A model generated the notes under the pieces. It had not been told where the DNA came from. It saw only the letters and a program-made list of their open reading frames with translations, and ran no database searches. Below are positions 39,882-51,159 of a DNA stretch of 64,000 nt, in pieces. Position numbers and translations under genes: made by a program. Source of the stretch: Paramacrobiotus metropolitanus (taxonomy: Eukaryota > Tardigrada > Eutardigrada > Parachela > Macrobiotidae); contig NW_026570336.1 in NCBI RefSeq assembly GCF_019649055.1, positions 370,501 to 434,500 on the forward strand. Direction: 5' to 3'. The stretch's first letter is position 1; every line of letters begins with the position of its first letter.

Positions 39882-40098
39882 GCATCCATACATGTGGCTG
39901 CACAAAAAAATTTGTCTTGCGCCGCTATCAGCTTGTGCTGCGACGTCGCCGATAGTGTGACCTATTCGTGTTCTATGCCGTTAGCGGTGTGTATCGTGAG
40001 ATCGCCAATATTATGTCCTGATTGCATCCACCTAGAGCAACACAAAAATGCACCAGACATTCGCATCGAACATGAGGAGATGGCCGAAATTTTTAACG
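39882..40098 (+). repeat. satA monomer with an internal deletion of about 102 bp
   Basis: Successive hairpin landmarks here are only about 216 bp apart. The sequence passes directly from gacctattcg to tgttctatgccg near 39969, skipping from cagccaccg through to the A run before tgttctatgcc. It is the only strongly shortened monomer I noticed in block 3, and its junction makes a chance fused open frame. Confidence 0.8.
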
Positions 40099-43000
40099 GC
40101 ATCCATACATGTGGTTCCACAAAAAAATTTCTCTTGTGCCGCTATCGGTTTTTGGTGCGACGTCGCCGATAGTGTGACCTATTCGCAGCCACCGAAAGCA
40201 ACACAATATTGCAACAAACTTTCGAGTTGGTCACAAGGAGATAGCCAAAAACCGGATTGCGCTAATATAAGCGATTGCTGAAAAAAATTGTTGTATGCCG
40301 TTAGCGGTGTGTATCCTGATATCGCCAATATTATGTCCTAATTGCATTCACCTAGAGCAACACAAAAATGCACCAGACATTCGTAATCGAACATGAGGAG
40401 ATGGCCGAAATTTTTAATTGCATCCATACATGTGGCTGCACAAAAAAATTTGTCTTGCGCCGCTATCAGCTTGTGCTGCGACGTCGCCGATAGTGTGACC
40501 TATTCGCAGCCACCGAAAGCAACACTAAATTGCAACAAACTTTCGAGTTGGTCACAAGGAGATAGCCAAAAACTGGATTGCGCTAATATAACCGATTGTT
40601 GAAGCAAATTGTTCTATGCCGTTAGCGGTGTGTATCGTGAGATCGCCAATATTATGTCCTGATTGCATCCACCTAGAGCAACACAAAACGCACCAGACAT
40701 TCGCATCGAACATGAGGAGATGGCCGAAATTTTAACGGCATCCATACATGTGGTTCCACAAAAATTTCTCTTGTGCCGCTATCGGTTTTGGTGCGACGTC
40801 GCCGATAGTGTGACCTATTCGCAGCCACCGAAAGCAACACAATATTGCAACAAACTCGAGGTTGGTCACAAGGAGATAGCCAAAACCGGATTGCGCTAAT
40901 ATAAGCGATTGCTGAAAAAAATTGTTGTATGCCGTTAGCGGTGTGTATCCTGATATCGCCAATATTATGTCCTAATTGCATTCACCTAGAGCAACACAAA
41001 AATGCACCAGACATTCGCATCGAACATGAGGAGATGGCCGAAATTTTTAATTGCATCCATACATGTGGCTGCACAAAAAAATTTGTCTTGCGCCGCTATC
41101 AGTTTGTGCTGCGACGTCGCCGATAGTGTGACCTATTCGCAGCCACCGAAAGCAACACTAAATTGCAACAAACTTTCGAGTTGGTCACAAGGAGATAGCC
41201 AAAAACTGGATTGCGCTAATATAACCGATTGTTGAAACAAATTGTTCTATGCCGTTAGCGGTGTGTATCGTGAGATCGCCAATATTATGTCCTGATTGCA
41301 TCCACCTAGAGCAACACAAAAATGCACCAGACATTCGCATCGAACATGAGGAGATGGCCGAAATTTTTAACGGCATCCATACATGTGGTTCCACAAAAAA
41401 ATTTCTCTTGTGCCGCTATCGGTTTTTGGTGCGACGTCGCCGATAGTGTGACCTATTCGCAGCCACCGAAAGCAACACAATATTGCAACAAACTCTCGAG
41501 GTTGGTCACAAGGAGATAGCCAAAAACTGGATTGCGCTAATATAAGCGATTGCTGAAAAAATTGTTCTATGCCGTTAGCGGTGTGTATCGTGAGATCGCC
41601 AATATTATGTCCTGATTGCATTCACCTAGAGCAACACAAAAACGCACCAGACATTCGCATCGAACATGAGGAGATGGCCGAAATTTTAATTGCATCCATA
41701 CACGTGGATGCAAAAAATTGTCTTGCCGCTATCGGTTTGTGCTGCGACGTCGCCGATAGTGTGACCTATTCGCAGCCACCGAAAGCAACACAAAACTGCA
41801 ACAAACTCTCGTGTTGGTCACAAGGAGATAGCCAAAAACTGGATTGCGCTAATATAAGCGATTGTTGAAACAAATTGTTCTATGCCGTTAGCGGTGTGTA
41901 TCGTGAGATCGCCAATATTATGTCCTGATTGCATCCGCCTAGAGCAACACAAAAACGCACCAGACATTCGTATCGAGCATGAGGAGATGGCCGAAATTTT
42001 AACTGCATCCATACACGTGGATGCACAAAAAATTTCTCATGTGCCGCTATCGGTTTGTGTTGCGACGTCGCCAATAGTGTGACTTATTCGAAGCCACCGA
42101 AAGCAACACAAAACTGCAACAAACTCTCGTGTTGGTCACAAGGAGATAGCCAAAAACTGGATTGCGCTAATATAAGTGATTGCTTAAAAAATTGTTCTAT
42201 GCCGTTAGCGGTGTGTATCGTGAGATCGCCAATATTATGTCCTGATTGCATCCGCCTAGAGCAACACAAAAACGCACCAGACATTCGTATCGAGCATGAG
42301 GAGATGGCCGAAATTTTAATTGCATCCATACACGTGGATGCAAAAAATTTCGCTTGTGCCGCTATCGGTTTGTGTTGCGACGTCGCCGATAGTGTGATTT
42401 ATTCGAAGCCACCGAAAGCAACACAATATTGCAACAAACTCTCGTGTTGGTCACAAGGAGATAGCCAAAAACCGGATTGCGCTAATATAAGCGATTGCTG
42501 AAAAATTGTTCTATGCCGTTAGCGGTGTGTATCGTGAGATCGCCAATATTATGTCCTAATTGCATTCACCTAGAGCAACACAAAAACGCACCAGACATTC
42601 GCATCGAACATGAGGAGATGGCCGAAATTTTAATTGCATCCATACACGTGGATGCAAAAAAATTTGTCATGCGCCGCTATCGGTTTGTGCTGCGACGTCG
42701 CCAATAGTGTGATTTATTCGAAGCCACCGAAAGCAACACAAACTGCAACAAACTCTCGAGGTTGGTCACAAGGAGATAGCCAAAAACTGGATTGCGCTAA
42801 TATAAGCGATTGCTGGAAAAATTGTTCTATGCCGTTAGCGGTGTGTATCGTGAGATCGCCAATATTATGTCCTGATTGGATCCGCTTAGAGCAACACAAA
42901 AACGCACCAGACATTCGTATCGAGCATGAGGAGATAGCCGAAATTTTTAATTGCATCCATACACGTGGATGCAAAAAATTTCTCATGTGCCGCTATCGGT

Positions 43001-44395
43001 TTGTGTTGCGACGTCGCCGATAGTGTGACCTATTCGCAGCCACCGAAAGCAACACAAAATTGCAACAAACTCTCGTGTTGGTCACAAGGAGATAGCCAAA
43101 AACTGGATTGCGCTAATATAAGTGATTGCTGAAAAAATTGTTCTATGCCGTTAGCGGTGTGTATCGTGAGATCGCCAATATTATGCCCTGATTGCATTCG
43201 CCTAGAGCAACACAAAAACGCACCAGACATTCGCATCGAACATGAGGAGATAGCCGAAATTTTAATTGCATCCATACACGTGGTTGCAAAAAAATTGTGT
43301 TGTGCCGCTATCGGTTTGTGCTGCGACGTCGCCAATAGTGTGACCTATTCGCAGCCACCGAAAGCAACACTAAACTGCAACAAACTCTCGAGGTTGGTCA
43401 CAAGGAGATAGCCAAAAACTGGATTGCGCTAATATAAGCGATTGTTGAAACAAATTGTTCTATGCCGTTAGCGGTGTGTATCGTGAGATTGCCAATATTA
43501 TGTCCTGATTGCGTCCACCTAGAGCAACACAAAAACGCACCAGACATTCGCATCGAACATGAGGAGATGGCCGAAATTTTAATGGCATCCATACATGTGG
43601 ATGCACAAAAAATTTCTCTTGTGCCGCTATCGGTTTGTGTTGCGACGTCGCCGATAGTGTGACTTATTCGCAGCCACCGAAAGCAACACAAAACTGCAAC
43701 AAACTCTCGTGTTGGTCACAAGGAGATAGCCAAAAACTGGATTGCGCTAATATAAGCGATTGTTGAAACAAATTGTTCTATGCCGTTAGCGGTGTGTATC
43801 TCGAGATTGCCAATATTATGTCCTGATTGCATCCGCCTAGAGCAACACAAAAACGCACCAGACATTCGCATCGAACATGAGGAGATGGCCGAAATTTTAA
43901 CTGCATCCATACACGTGGATGCACAAAAAATTTCTCTTGTGCCGCTAACGGTTTACGTTGCGACATCGCCAATAGTGTGACCTATTCGCAGCCACCTAAA
44001 GCAACGCAAAATTGCAACAAACTCTCGTGTTGGTCACAAGGAGATAGCCAAAACCGGATTGCGCTAATATAAGCGATTGCTGAAAAAATTGTTCTATGCC
44101 GTTAGCGGTGTGTATCGTGAGATTGCCAATATTATGTCCTGATTGCGTCCACCTAGAGCAACACAAAAATGCACCAGACATTCGCATCGAACATGAGGAG
44201 ATGGCCGAAATTTTGACTGCATCCAGACATGTAGCTGCGCAAAAAAATTTCTATTGTGCTGCTATCGGTTTGTGTTGCGACGTCGCTGATAGTGTGATTT
44301 ATTCGCAGCCACCGAAAGCAACACAAAATTGCAACAAACTCTCGTGTTGGTCACAAGGAGATAGCCAAAACCGGATTGCGCTAATATAACCGATT

Positions 44396-47300
44396 GTTGA
44401 AACAAATTGTTCTATGCCGTTAGCGGTGTGTATCGTGAGATCGCCAATATTATGTCCTGATTGCATCCACCTAGAGCAACACAAAAATGCACCAGACATT
44501 CGCATCGAACATGAGGAGATGGCCGAAATTTTTAACGGCATCCATACATGTGGTTCCACAAAAAAATTTCTCTTGTGCTGCTATCGGTTTTTGGTGCGAC
44601 GTCGCCGATAGTGTGACCTATTCGCAGCCACCGAAAGCAGCACTAAATTGCAACAAACTTTCGTGTTGGTCACAAGGAGATAGCCAAAAACTGGATTGCG
44701 CTAATATAACCGATTGTTGAAACAAATTGTTCTATGCCGTTAGCGGTGTGTATCGTGAGATCGCCAATATTATGTCCTGATTGCATCCACCTAGAGCAAC
44801 ACAAAAATGCACCAGACATTCGCATCGAACATGAGGAGATGGCCGAAATTTTTAACTGCATCCATACATGTGGTTGCACAAAAAAATTTCTCTTGTGCCG
44901 CTGTCGGTTTGTGTTGCGACGTCGCTGATAGTGTGACCTATTCGCAGCCACCGAAAGCAACGCAAAATTGCAACAAACTTCCGTGTTGGTCACAAGGAGA
45001 TAGCCAAAAACCGGATTGCGCTAATATAACCGATTGTTGAAACAAATTGTTCTATGCCGTTAGCGGTGTGTATCGTGAGATCGCCAATATTATGTCCTGA
45101 TTGCATCCACCTAGAGCAACACAAAAATGCACCAGACATTCGCATCGAACATGAGGAGATGGCCGAAATTTTGACTGCATCCAGACATGTAGCTGCGCAA
45201 AAAATTTCTATTGTGCTGCTATCGGTTTGTGTTGCGACGTCGCTGATAGTGTGACCTATTCGCAGCCACCGAAAGCAACACAAAATTGCAACAAACTCTC
45301 GTTTTGGTCACAAGGAGATAGCCAAAAACCGGATTGCGCTAATATAACCGATTGTTGAAACAAATTGTTCTATGCCGTTAGCGGTGTGTATCGTGAGATC
45401 GCCAATATTATGTCCTGATTGCATCCACCTAGAGCAACACAAAAATGCACCAGACATTCGCATCGAACATGAGGAGATGGCCGAAATTTTTAACGGCATC
45501 CATACATGTGGTTCCACAAAAAAATTTCTCTTGTGCTGCTATCGGTTTTTGGTGCGACGTCGCCGATAGTGTGACCTATTCGCAGCCACCGAAAGCAGCA
45601 CTAAATTGCAACAAACTTTCGTGTTGGTCACAAGGAGATAGCCAAAAACCGGATTGCGCTAATATAAGCGATTGCTGAAAAAAATTGTTCTATGCCGTTA
45701 GCGGTGTGTATCGTGAGATCGCCAATATTATGTCCTGATTGCATCCACCTAGAGCAACACAAAAATGCACCAGACATTCGCATCGAACATGAGGAGATGG
45801 CCGAAATTTTTGACTGCATCCAGACATGTAGCTGCGCAAAAAAATTTCTATTGTGCTGCTGTCGGTTTGTGTTGCGACGTCGCTGATAGTGTGACCTATT
45901 CGCAGCCACCGAAAGCAACACAAAATTGCAACAAACTTTCGTTTTGGTCACAAGGAGATAGCCAAAAACCGGATTGCGCTAATATAACCGATTGTTGAAA
46001 CAAATTGTTCTATGCCGTTAGCGGTGTGTATCGTGAGATCGCCAATATTATGTCCTGATTGCATCCACCTAGAGCAACACAAAAATGCACCAGACATTCG
46101 CATCGAACATGAGGAGATGGCCGAAATTTTTAACGGCATCCATACATGTGGTTCCACAAAAAAATTTCTCTTGTGCTGCTATCGGTTTTTGGTGCGACGT
46201 CGCCGATAGTGTGACCTATTCGCAGCCACCGAAAGCAGCACTAAATTGCAACAAACTTTCGTGTTGGTCACAAGGAGATAGCCAAAAACTGGATTGCGCT
46301 AATATAACCGATTGTTGAAACAAATTGTTCTATGCCGTTAGCGGTGTGTATCGTGAGATCGCCAATATTATGTCCTGATTGCATCCACCTAGAGCAACAC
46401 AAAAATGCACCAGACATTCGCATCGAACATGAGGAGATGGCCGAAATTTTTAACTGCATCCATACATGTGGTTGCACAAAAAAATTTCTCTTGTGCCGCT
46501 GTCGGTTTGTGTTGCGACGTCGCTGATAGTGTGACCTATTCGCAGCCACCGAAAGCAACGCAAAATTGCAACAAACTTCCGTGTTGGTCACAAGGAGATA
46601 GCCAAAAACCGGATTGCGCTAATATAAGCGATTGCTGAAAAAAATTGTTCTATGCCGTTAGCGGTGTGTATCGTGAGATCGCCAATATTATGTCCTGATT
46701 GCATCCACCTAGAGCAACACAAAAATGCACCAGACATTCGCATCGAACATGAGGAGATGGCCGAAATTTTTGACTGCATCCATACATGTAGTTGCGCAAA
46801 AAAATTTCTCTTGTGCTGCTGTCGGTTTGTGTTGCGACGTCGCTGATAGTGTGACCTATTCGCAGCCACCGAAAGCAACACAAAATTGCAACAAACTTTC
46901 GTTTTGGTCACAAGGAGATAGCCAAAAACCGGATTGCGCTAATATAAGCGATTGCTGAAAAAAATTGTTCTATGCCGTTAGCGGTGTGTATCGTGAGATC
47001 GCCAATATTATGTCCTGATTGCATCCACCTAGAGCAACACAAAAATGCACCAGACATTCGCATCGAACATGAGGAGATGGCCGAAATTTTTGACTGCATC
47101 CATACATGTAGTTGCGCAAAAAAATTTCTCTTGTGCTGCTGTCGGTTTGTGTTGCGACGTCGCTGATAGTGTGACCTATTCGCAGCCCCCGAAAGCAACA
47201 CAAAATTGCAACAAACTTTCGTTTTGGTCACAAGGAGATAGCCAAAACCGGATTGCGCTAATATAAGCGATTGCTGAAAAATTGTTCTATGCCGCTAGCG

Positions 47301-47590
47301 GTGTGTATCTCGAGATTGCCAATATTATGTCCTGATTGCGTCCACCTAGAGCAACACAAAATGCACCAGACATTCGCATCGAACATGAGGAGATGGCCGA
47401 AATTTTAACGGCATCCATACATGTGGTTCCACAAAAAATTTCTCTTGTGCTGCTATCGGTTTTTGGTGCGACGTCGCCGATAGTGTGACCTATTCGCAGC
47501 CACCGAAAGCAACACTAAATTGCAACAAACTTTCGTGTTGGTCACAAAGAGATAGCCAAAAACTGGATTGCGCTAATATAACCGATTGTT
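44396..47590 (+). repeat. Multi-monomer higher-order repeats in satA block 3
   Basis: The interval 44670-44993 is reproduced at 46268-46591, offset 1598 bp (five monomers). Monomers with ggttccacaaaaa recur near 44553, 45511, 46151 and 47745. Adjacent monomers at 46652 and 46972 are almost identical to each other. The three spacings (one, three and five monomers) overlap, so the region has been copied more than once. Confidence 0.75.
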
Positions 47591-48495
47591 GAAACAAATT
47601 GTTCTATGCCGTTAGCGGTGTGTATCGTGAGATCGCCAATATTATGTCCTGATTGCATCCACCTAGAGCAACACAAAAATGCACCAGACATTCGCATCGA
47701 ACATGAGGAGATGGCCGAAATTTTTAACGGCATCCATACATGTGGTTCCACAAAAAAATTTCTCTTGTGCTGCTATCGGTTTTTGGTGCGACGTCGCCGA
47801 TAGTGTGACCTATTCGCAGCCACCGAAAGCAACACTAAATTGCAACAAACTTTCGTGTTGGTCACAAAGAGATAGCCAAAAACTGGATTGCGCTAATATA
47901 ACCGATTGTTGAAACAAATTGTTCTATGCCGTTAGCGGTGTGTATCGTGAGATCGCCAATATTATGTCCTGATTGCATCCACCTAGAGCAACACAAAAAT
48001 GCACCAGACATTCGCATCGAACATGAGGAGATGGCCGAAATTTTTAACTGCATCCACACATGTGGTTGCACAAAAAAATTTCTCTTGTGCTGCTATCGGT
48101 TTGTGTTGCGACGTCGCCGATAGTGTGACCTATTCGCAGCCACCGAAAGCAACACAAAATTGCAACAAACTTTCGTTTTGGTCACAAGGAGATAGCCAAA
48201 AACCGGATTGCGCTAATATAACCAATTGCTGAAAAAAATTGTTCTATGCCGTTAGCGGTGTGTATCGTGAGATCGCCAATATTATGTCCTGATTGTAACC
48301 ACCTAGAGCAACACAAAAATGCACCAGACAGTCGCATCGAACATGAGGAGATGGCCGAAATTTTTAATTGCATCCGTACATGTGGTTGCACAGAAAAATT
48401 TCTCTTGGACCGCTATCAGTTTGTGCTGCGACGTCGCCGATAGTGTGACCTATTCGCAGCCACCGAAAGCAACACAAAATTGCAACAAACTTTCG

Positions 48496-48499
48496 AGTT
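48496..48499 (+). repeat. Target-site duplication, left (agtt)
   Basis: The satA monomer reads tttcgagtt up to the left LTR. The right LTR is followed by atttggtcgcaagg where satA is expected to read agttggtcacaagg. A 4-bp duplication (agtt left, attt right at 56371-56374, one difference) restores the monomer exactly, as expected for Ty3/gypsy integration. Confidence 0.7.
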
Positions 48500-48911
48500 T
48501 GCTAGCCGCATAACGCTGATAACGCGTCCCAAGGGGAACCGCTAATACTAACAACGCGCTGCCAGTCGCGTGTGGATGCGGGGATGCGCATGACCGGCGC
48601 GTGCACCTGTTGTTCATGCTGTTGCATAACTAACTTTCGTTTTTCATGGGAAGTGTATCGATAGTCTTGGGTGGTATGTTGGAAAGTGTGATAACGGAAA
48701 AGAATGTCCTTGGAAATGTTGTGAACTGAATGCATTGGCATGTGGCTAGACGGTCTCATTTTGTGGTAGTGTGCTTCTGGCGGAAATGATGGAATCATTT
48801 GGACTTTACGATCTGTGCAGAATACAGTTTACGGTATTAAACGACTAAAACATCGTTGTTACGGGATATCGTAAAGGTCGTAAGCGTAGCCGTGTAAAGA
48901 TACGGGTAACA
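48500..48911 (+). repeat. 5' LTR (412 bp)
   Basis: Begins TGCTAGCC and ends GGGTAACA, the usual TG...CA form, and matches 55958-56370 along its whole length. A polyadenylation-signal-like attaaa is at 48836-48841, where the 3' LTR has aataaa. I see no clear TATA box, so the U3/R/U5 borders cannot be placed from sequence alone. Confidence 0.93.
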
Positions 48912-49217
48912 AACTGGTGCCAAAACCAGTTCAGGAAACGTACGGAGTTTGGGATTTTTATAATTGCCATTAATTCTTGATACGCGGTACGTCTGTTTTT
49001 TGCTGTGTATACGATACGCAGCAGCGGAAATTTCAGTCTAATAATTTGCGGTATATTCTGTTGATTGTTTTCCTGTGTGTTGTGACACACTGTGGATTAT
49101 CATCAGGCTGATTTTGTGGTTTTATCTGCCCTTTGTTCCCAACGTTGTCCACAGTCCGGAACGAAACGTGAGTAAACACCTTGCCGTTTCCCTGCTAATT
49201 ACGTATAGGTTGCCGCA
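48912..49217 (+). other. Retroelement 5' leader
   Basis: 306 bp between the 5' LTR and the gag start. It opens with the primer-binding-site hairpin. It contains no supported coding sequence. Packaging and dimerisation signals would be expected here in this class of element, but none can be identified by motif. Confidence 0.7.
48915..48932 (+). promoter_or_regulatory. Probable tRNA primer-binding site within a hairpin
   Basis: TGGTGCCAAAACCAGTTC starts three bases after the LTR end. A TGG start is required to pair with the CCA end of a primer tRNA. The segment 48912-48931 is also a perfect hairpin: aactggt and accagtt pair around the loop gccaaa. I cannot name the primer tRNA without a tRNA set from this genome. 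Confidence 0.6.
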
Positions 49218-50268
49218 ATGTCCACCAGTGGAACCACTCCATCTACCCACACGCCCACTTACACCAGTCAGCCAATAACGACGGCAGCGAATACATCATC
49301 AAGCACGGGAACCGCGCAACTGCTCAGTCCTCGTGAGCTGGCGGCGGAACTCGACACGTTACACCTGGCCGGACCAGCACGGACATTGGAGCTGTTCCAG
49401 GGACTCGCAAAGGACGATGTTGTGGCGTGGCTGCGACGCTTCGAGACGATGGCGCTGGCGCAGCGCTGGGACGACGAGCGGAAGATAACGCAAGCGTCCA
49501 TTCTACTGGCGTCAACTGCCGCTATCTGGTGGGACAGAGTCACCGATGACGGCACCAGACAGCCATACAACACCTGGCGGGAATTCAAGACGGCAATAAC
49601 CACGCGCTTCCAAACCGAGGATTACAAGAACCAGCTGAAGATCCAAATTGCGCAACGGAAGCAAAAACGGGATGAAGCGCTGGAGGATTACTATAACGAT
49701 ATTGTGACTTTATGTTACAGATATGGCCGCGCCATGGAAGATGACACACTCATTTCCAAGCTGCGCAACGGGCTGCTGCCGGAGTATCTGTCACGTGTCG
49801 CGCTGTCTAAAGCAAAGACGCCGATGTCATTCCTGTCCGATCTTCAGTGCGTTTCGGAGGCGATCCGTTTGGAGCGGAAGAATCGCGGAAATGACGGTCG
49901 TGGTGGATCGTCGCACTCCGAATCAAGTGGCGCAGGCGGCGCACAGCACGGTGGCAACCGCTTCAACAAATGGAAGCGGCACGGCAGAGAAGCGGACGGA
50001 AGTGGAGACACAAGCGGCGCCGGAAAAAGCGACCACAGTGGTGGTAGCAGTGGCAGCGGATGGCGCGGCGGCAGCGGCGGCAGGTTCAGAGGCGGCCGCG
50101 GAGGTCATGGCGGTAACGGCGGCGCAGGCTGAAGAGGCGGCGCTAAGCCGGTCAGTGGTAAGCGTTGCTATAACTGTGAAAGCACCGACGATCTGATTAG
50201 GGACTGCCCGAAGAACAAAGCGAAGTTCAGCGGTACCGGACCGGCACAGGCACGGTCAATGATCGTGA
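49218..50268 (+). pseudogene. gag: gag (capsid/nucleocapsid precursor), interrupted
   Basis: The first open part is 304 codons from the ATG at 49218 to a TGA at 50130-50132. Residues 1-40 are Thr/Ser-rich. Residues about 60-215 match the retrotransposon Gag capsid-like family: WLRRFETMA near 71, IWWDRV near 103, FKTAITTRF near 123, a charged QRKQKRDEALEDYY stretch, then YRYGR and LRNGLLPEY. Residues 227-304 are Gly/Ser/Arg-rich, suited to RNA binding. After the TGA the same frame continues into a CCHC-type zinc knuckle (50166-50207) with cysteines spaced C-x2-C-x9-C but Asp where the His is expected. The protein would assemble the particle and bind RNA; this copy is broken. The end of gag is approximate because the frame shifts from this phase to the pol phase around 50269-50300. 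Confidence 0.85.
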
Positions 50269-51159
50269 CCGAAGCAGCGGAAGTTGGCACTACGGAACGG
50301 TGCGCAACTGGAAGAAACACCCGGATCGGAGCCACAGCTGGCACAGTTGACAGATGTCTTGAAAGAGAAGCGTTGTCAGCAATGTCGCCGGCTGCCGGCG
50401 GGTCACCTGGGGGTGGTAAGGATACGGCAAGTATCGGATTTTACGGATGGAATAATTTACCGCTGCATGGTAATGAAACATTCATGTATAACGCCATGCA
50501 TGTTCAAAGCAGTGCAGGGCAACGAGCGTATGTGCGCGCGTGTATGGATGGCGGGCGACAACGGGCTGACGAAGGAGCCGCGCATGGAGGCGCACGTGGA
50601 GGCGCGCATGGAGGCGCACGTGGAGGAGGAGCAATGCGGGCCAACACCCGGTGGGAGCAGCACGTCCAATGCATGTTGGGACCGGCCGTAGCTCAGCTTA
50701 GAGGAGGTCGTCGAAGCGTCCCAAGGGGACACCGCATCCAAGGTCACGGGACATACAGCAGAGATGTTGGTCACCAGCCGAGTGGCCACCCCGTGGTCCA
50801 TGTGGTACACGTCACAATTGGAGAGCAACGTCGCAGTGTATTTGAGCGTCTCGGCGCAGTGGATTGGCAGCGTCACCAAGTCCCGCGACCACGGAGGACG
50901 CTGAAGCGACTGCAGGACCACGATGTTGTTGTTCGGGTACGCAACAGACATGTGGTGGATCGGAGTGGTCCCAGTGGATCTGGAAACCGGCGCCGAAGCG
51001 CGTGGCGCAGCGAACGGTCAGCACAGCGGACAGCACAGGGATCACCACAAGGGGAGAGCGCGAAGGCAACCAGTGTCCAGCCGGATCGGACCAACCGGCG
51101 TATTCAGTTTGTAGTGATCCGAGGCTACGTATGCTGATCGGTATCAGCAAGGACTACGT
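50269..51159 (+). pseudogene. Pre-protease part of pol, interrupted, unassigned
   Basis: The frame that holds the protease downstream is already open from 50269, after a stop at 50266-50268. It carries stops at 50689 (TAG), 50902 (TGA) and 51112-51117 (TAG TGA). Encoded features include a C-x2-C pair (RCQQC), further cysteines within about 40 residues, an acidic 12-bp repeat tract, and a hydrophobic stretch with several Trp. This gives about 300 codons between the zinc knuckle and the protease, longer than usual for this class. I recognise no family. A second frame is open over 50133-51137, but its Arg/Gly/His composition looks like an out-of-phase reading of GC-rich coding sequence. Confidence 0.55.
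50581..50628 (+). repeat. 12-bp minisatellite inside the pre-protease region
   Basis: Four 12-bp units alternate cgcatggaggcg and cacgtggaggcg (last unit slightly altered), giving a 24-bp higher period. In the pol frame they encode an Arg-Met/His-Val-Glu-Ala type repeat. The unit keeps the frame, so it may have been tolerated while the gene was active. Confidence 0.8.

Larger units (their letters stand above)
4239..48499 (+). repeat. satA satellite, main array (about 139 monomers of 318-320 bp)
   Basis: An uninterrupted head-to-tail array covering 44 kb. Start-to-start distances read from fixed landmarks are mostly 318, 319 or 320 bp; the variation sits mainly in A or T runs (for example the A run after atgtggatgcac). 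Each monomer carries a hairpin-forming segment (see 4881-4900), a ttgcgacgtcgcc-type segment, two related ccacctagag-type segments 158 bp apart, and an ATTATGTCCTGATTGC segment. The array starts inside a satB copy at about 4238/4239 where both families share an aaattttt run, and ends where the LTR element is inserted. No function can be assigned from sequence; length and homogeneity fit constitutive heterochromatin, possibly pericentromeric. Confidence 0.95.
31921..48499 (+). repeat. satA block 3: C-type monomers
   Basis: About 52 monomers marked by cagccaccgaaagcaacac, gcgctaatataagcgattgctg and gcaccagacattcgcatcg with gaggagatggccg. The same type continues beyond the LTR element at 56371-57147, showing that the element split this block. 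Copies vary more than in block 2, notably in the hairpin right arm and the A runs. Confidence 0.85.

Noticed and set aside
4239-48499. CRISPR array or clustered RNA genes
   Set aside because: Repeat units are 318-320 bp and continuous, with no short repeat-spacer alternation; no tRNA-like, 5S-like or Pol III internal promoter pattern was recognised in the monomer.
4239-48499. CENP-B box in satA
   Set aside because: Several TTCG-containing segments were compared with the TTCGnnnnAnnCGGG pattern; none satisfied the required A and CGGG positions.
4574-48513. Dozens of open frames of 60-240 codons on both strands of the satA array as genes
   Set aside because: They repeat with the satellite period, overlap on both strands, are shifted by one-base length changes in A and T runs, and end at stops that are fixed features of each monomer type.
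50457-50951. Minus-strand open frame of 164 codons in the retroelement
   Set aside because: It lies opposite the pol pre-protease region in GC-rich DNA, and nothing else in the element is on that strand.
50259-51137. Open frame of 292 codons in the gag phase after the zinc knuckle
   Set aside because: Composition is Arg/Gly/His-rich as expected for an out-of-phase reading; the phase one base later leads continuously, apart from stops, into the protease.
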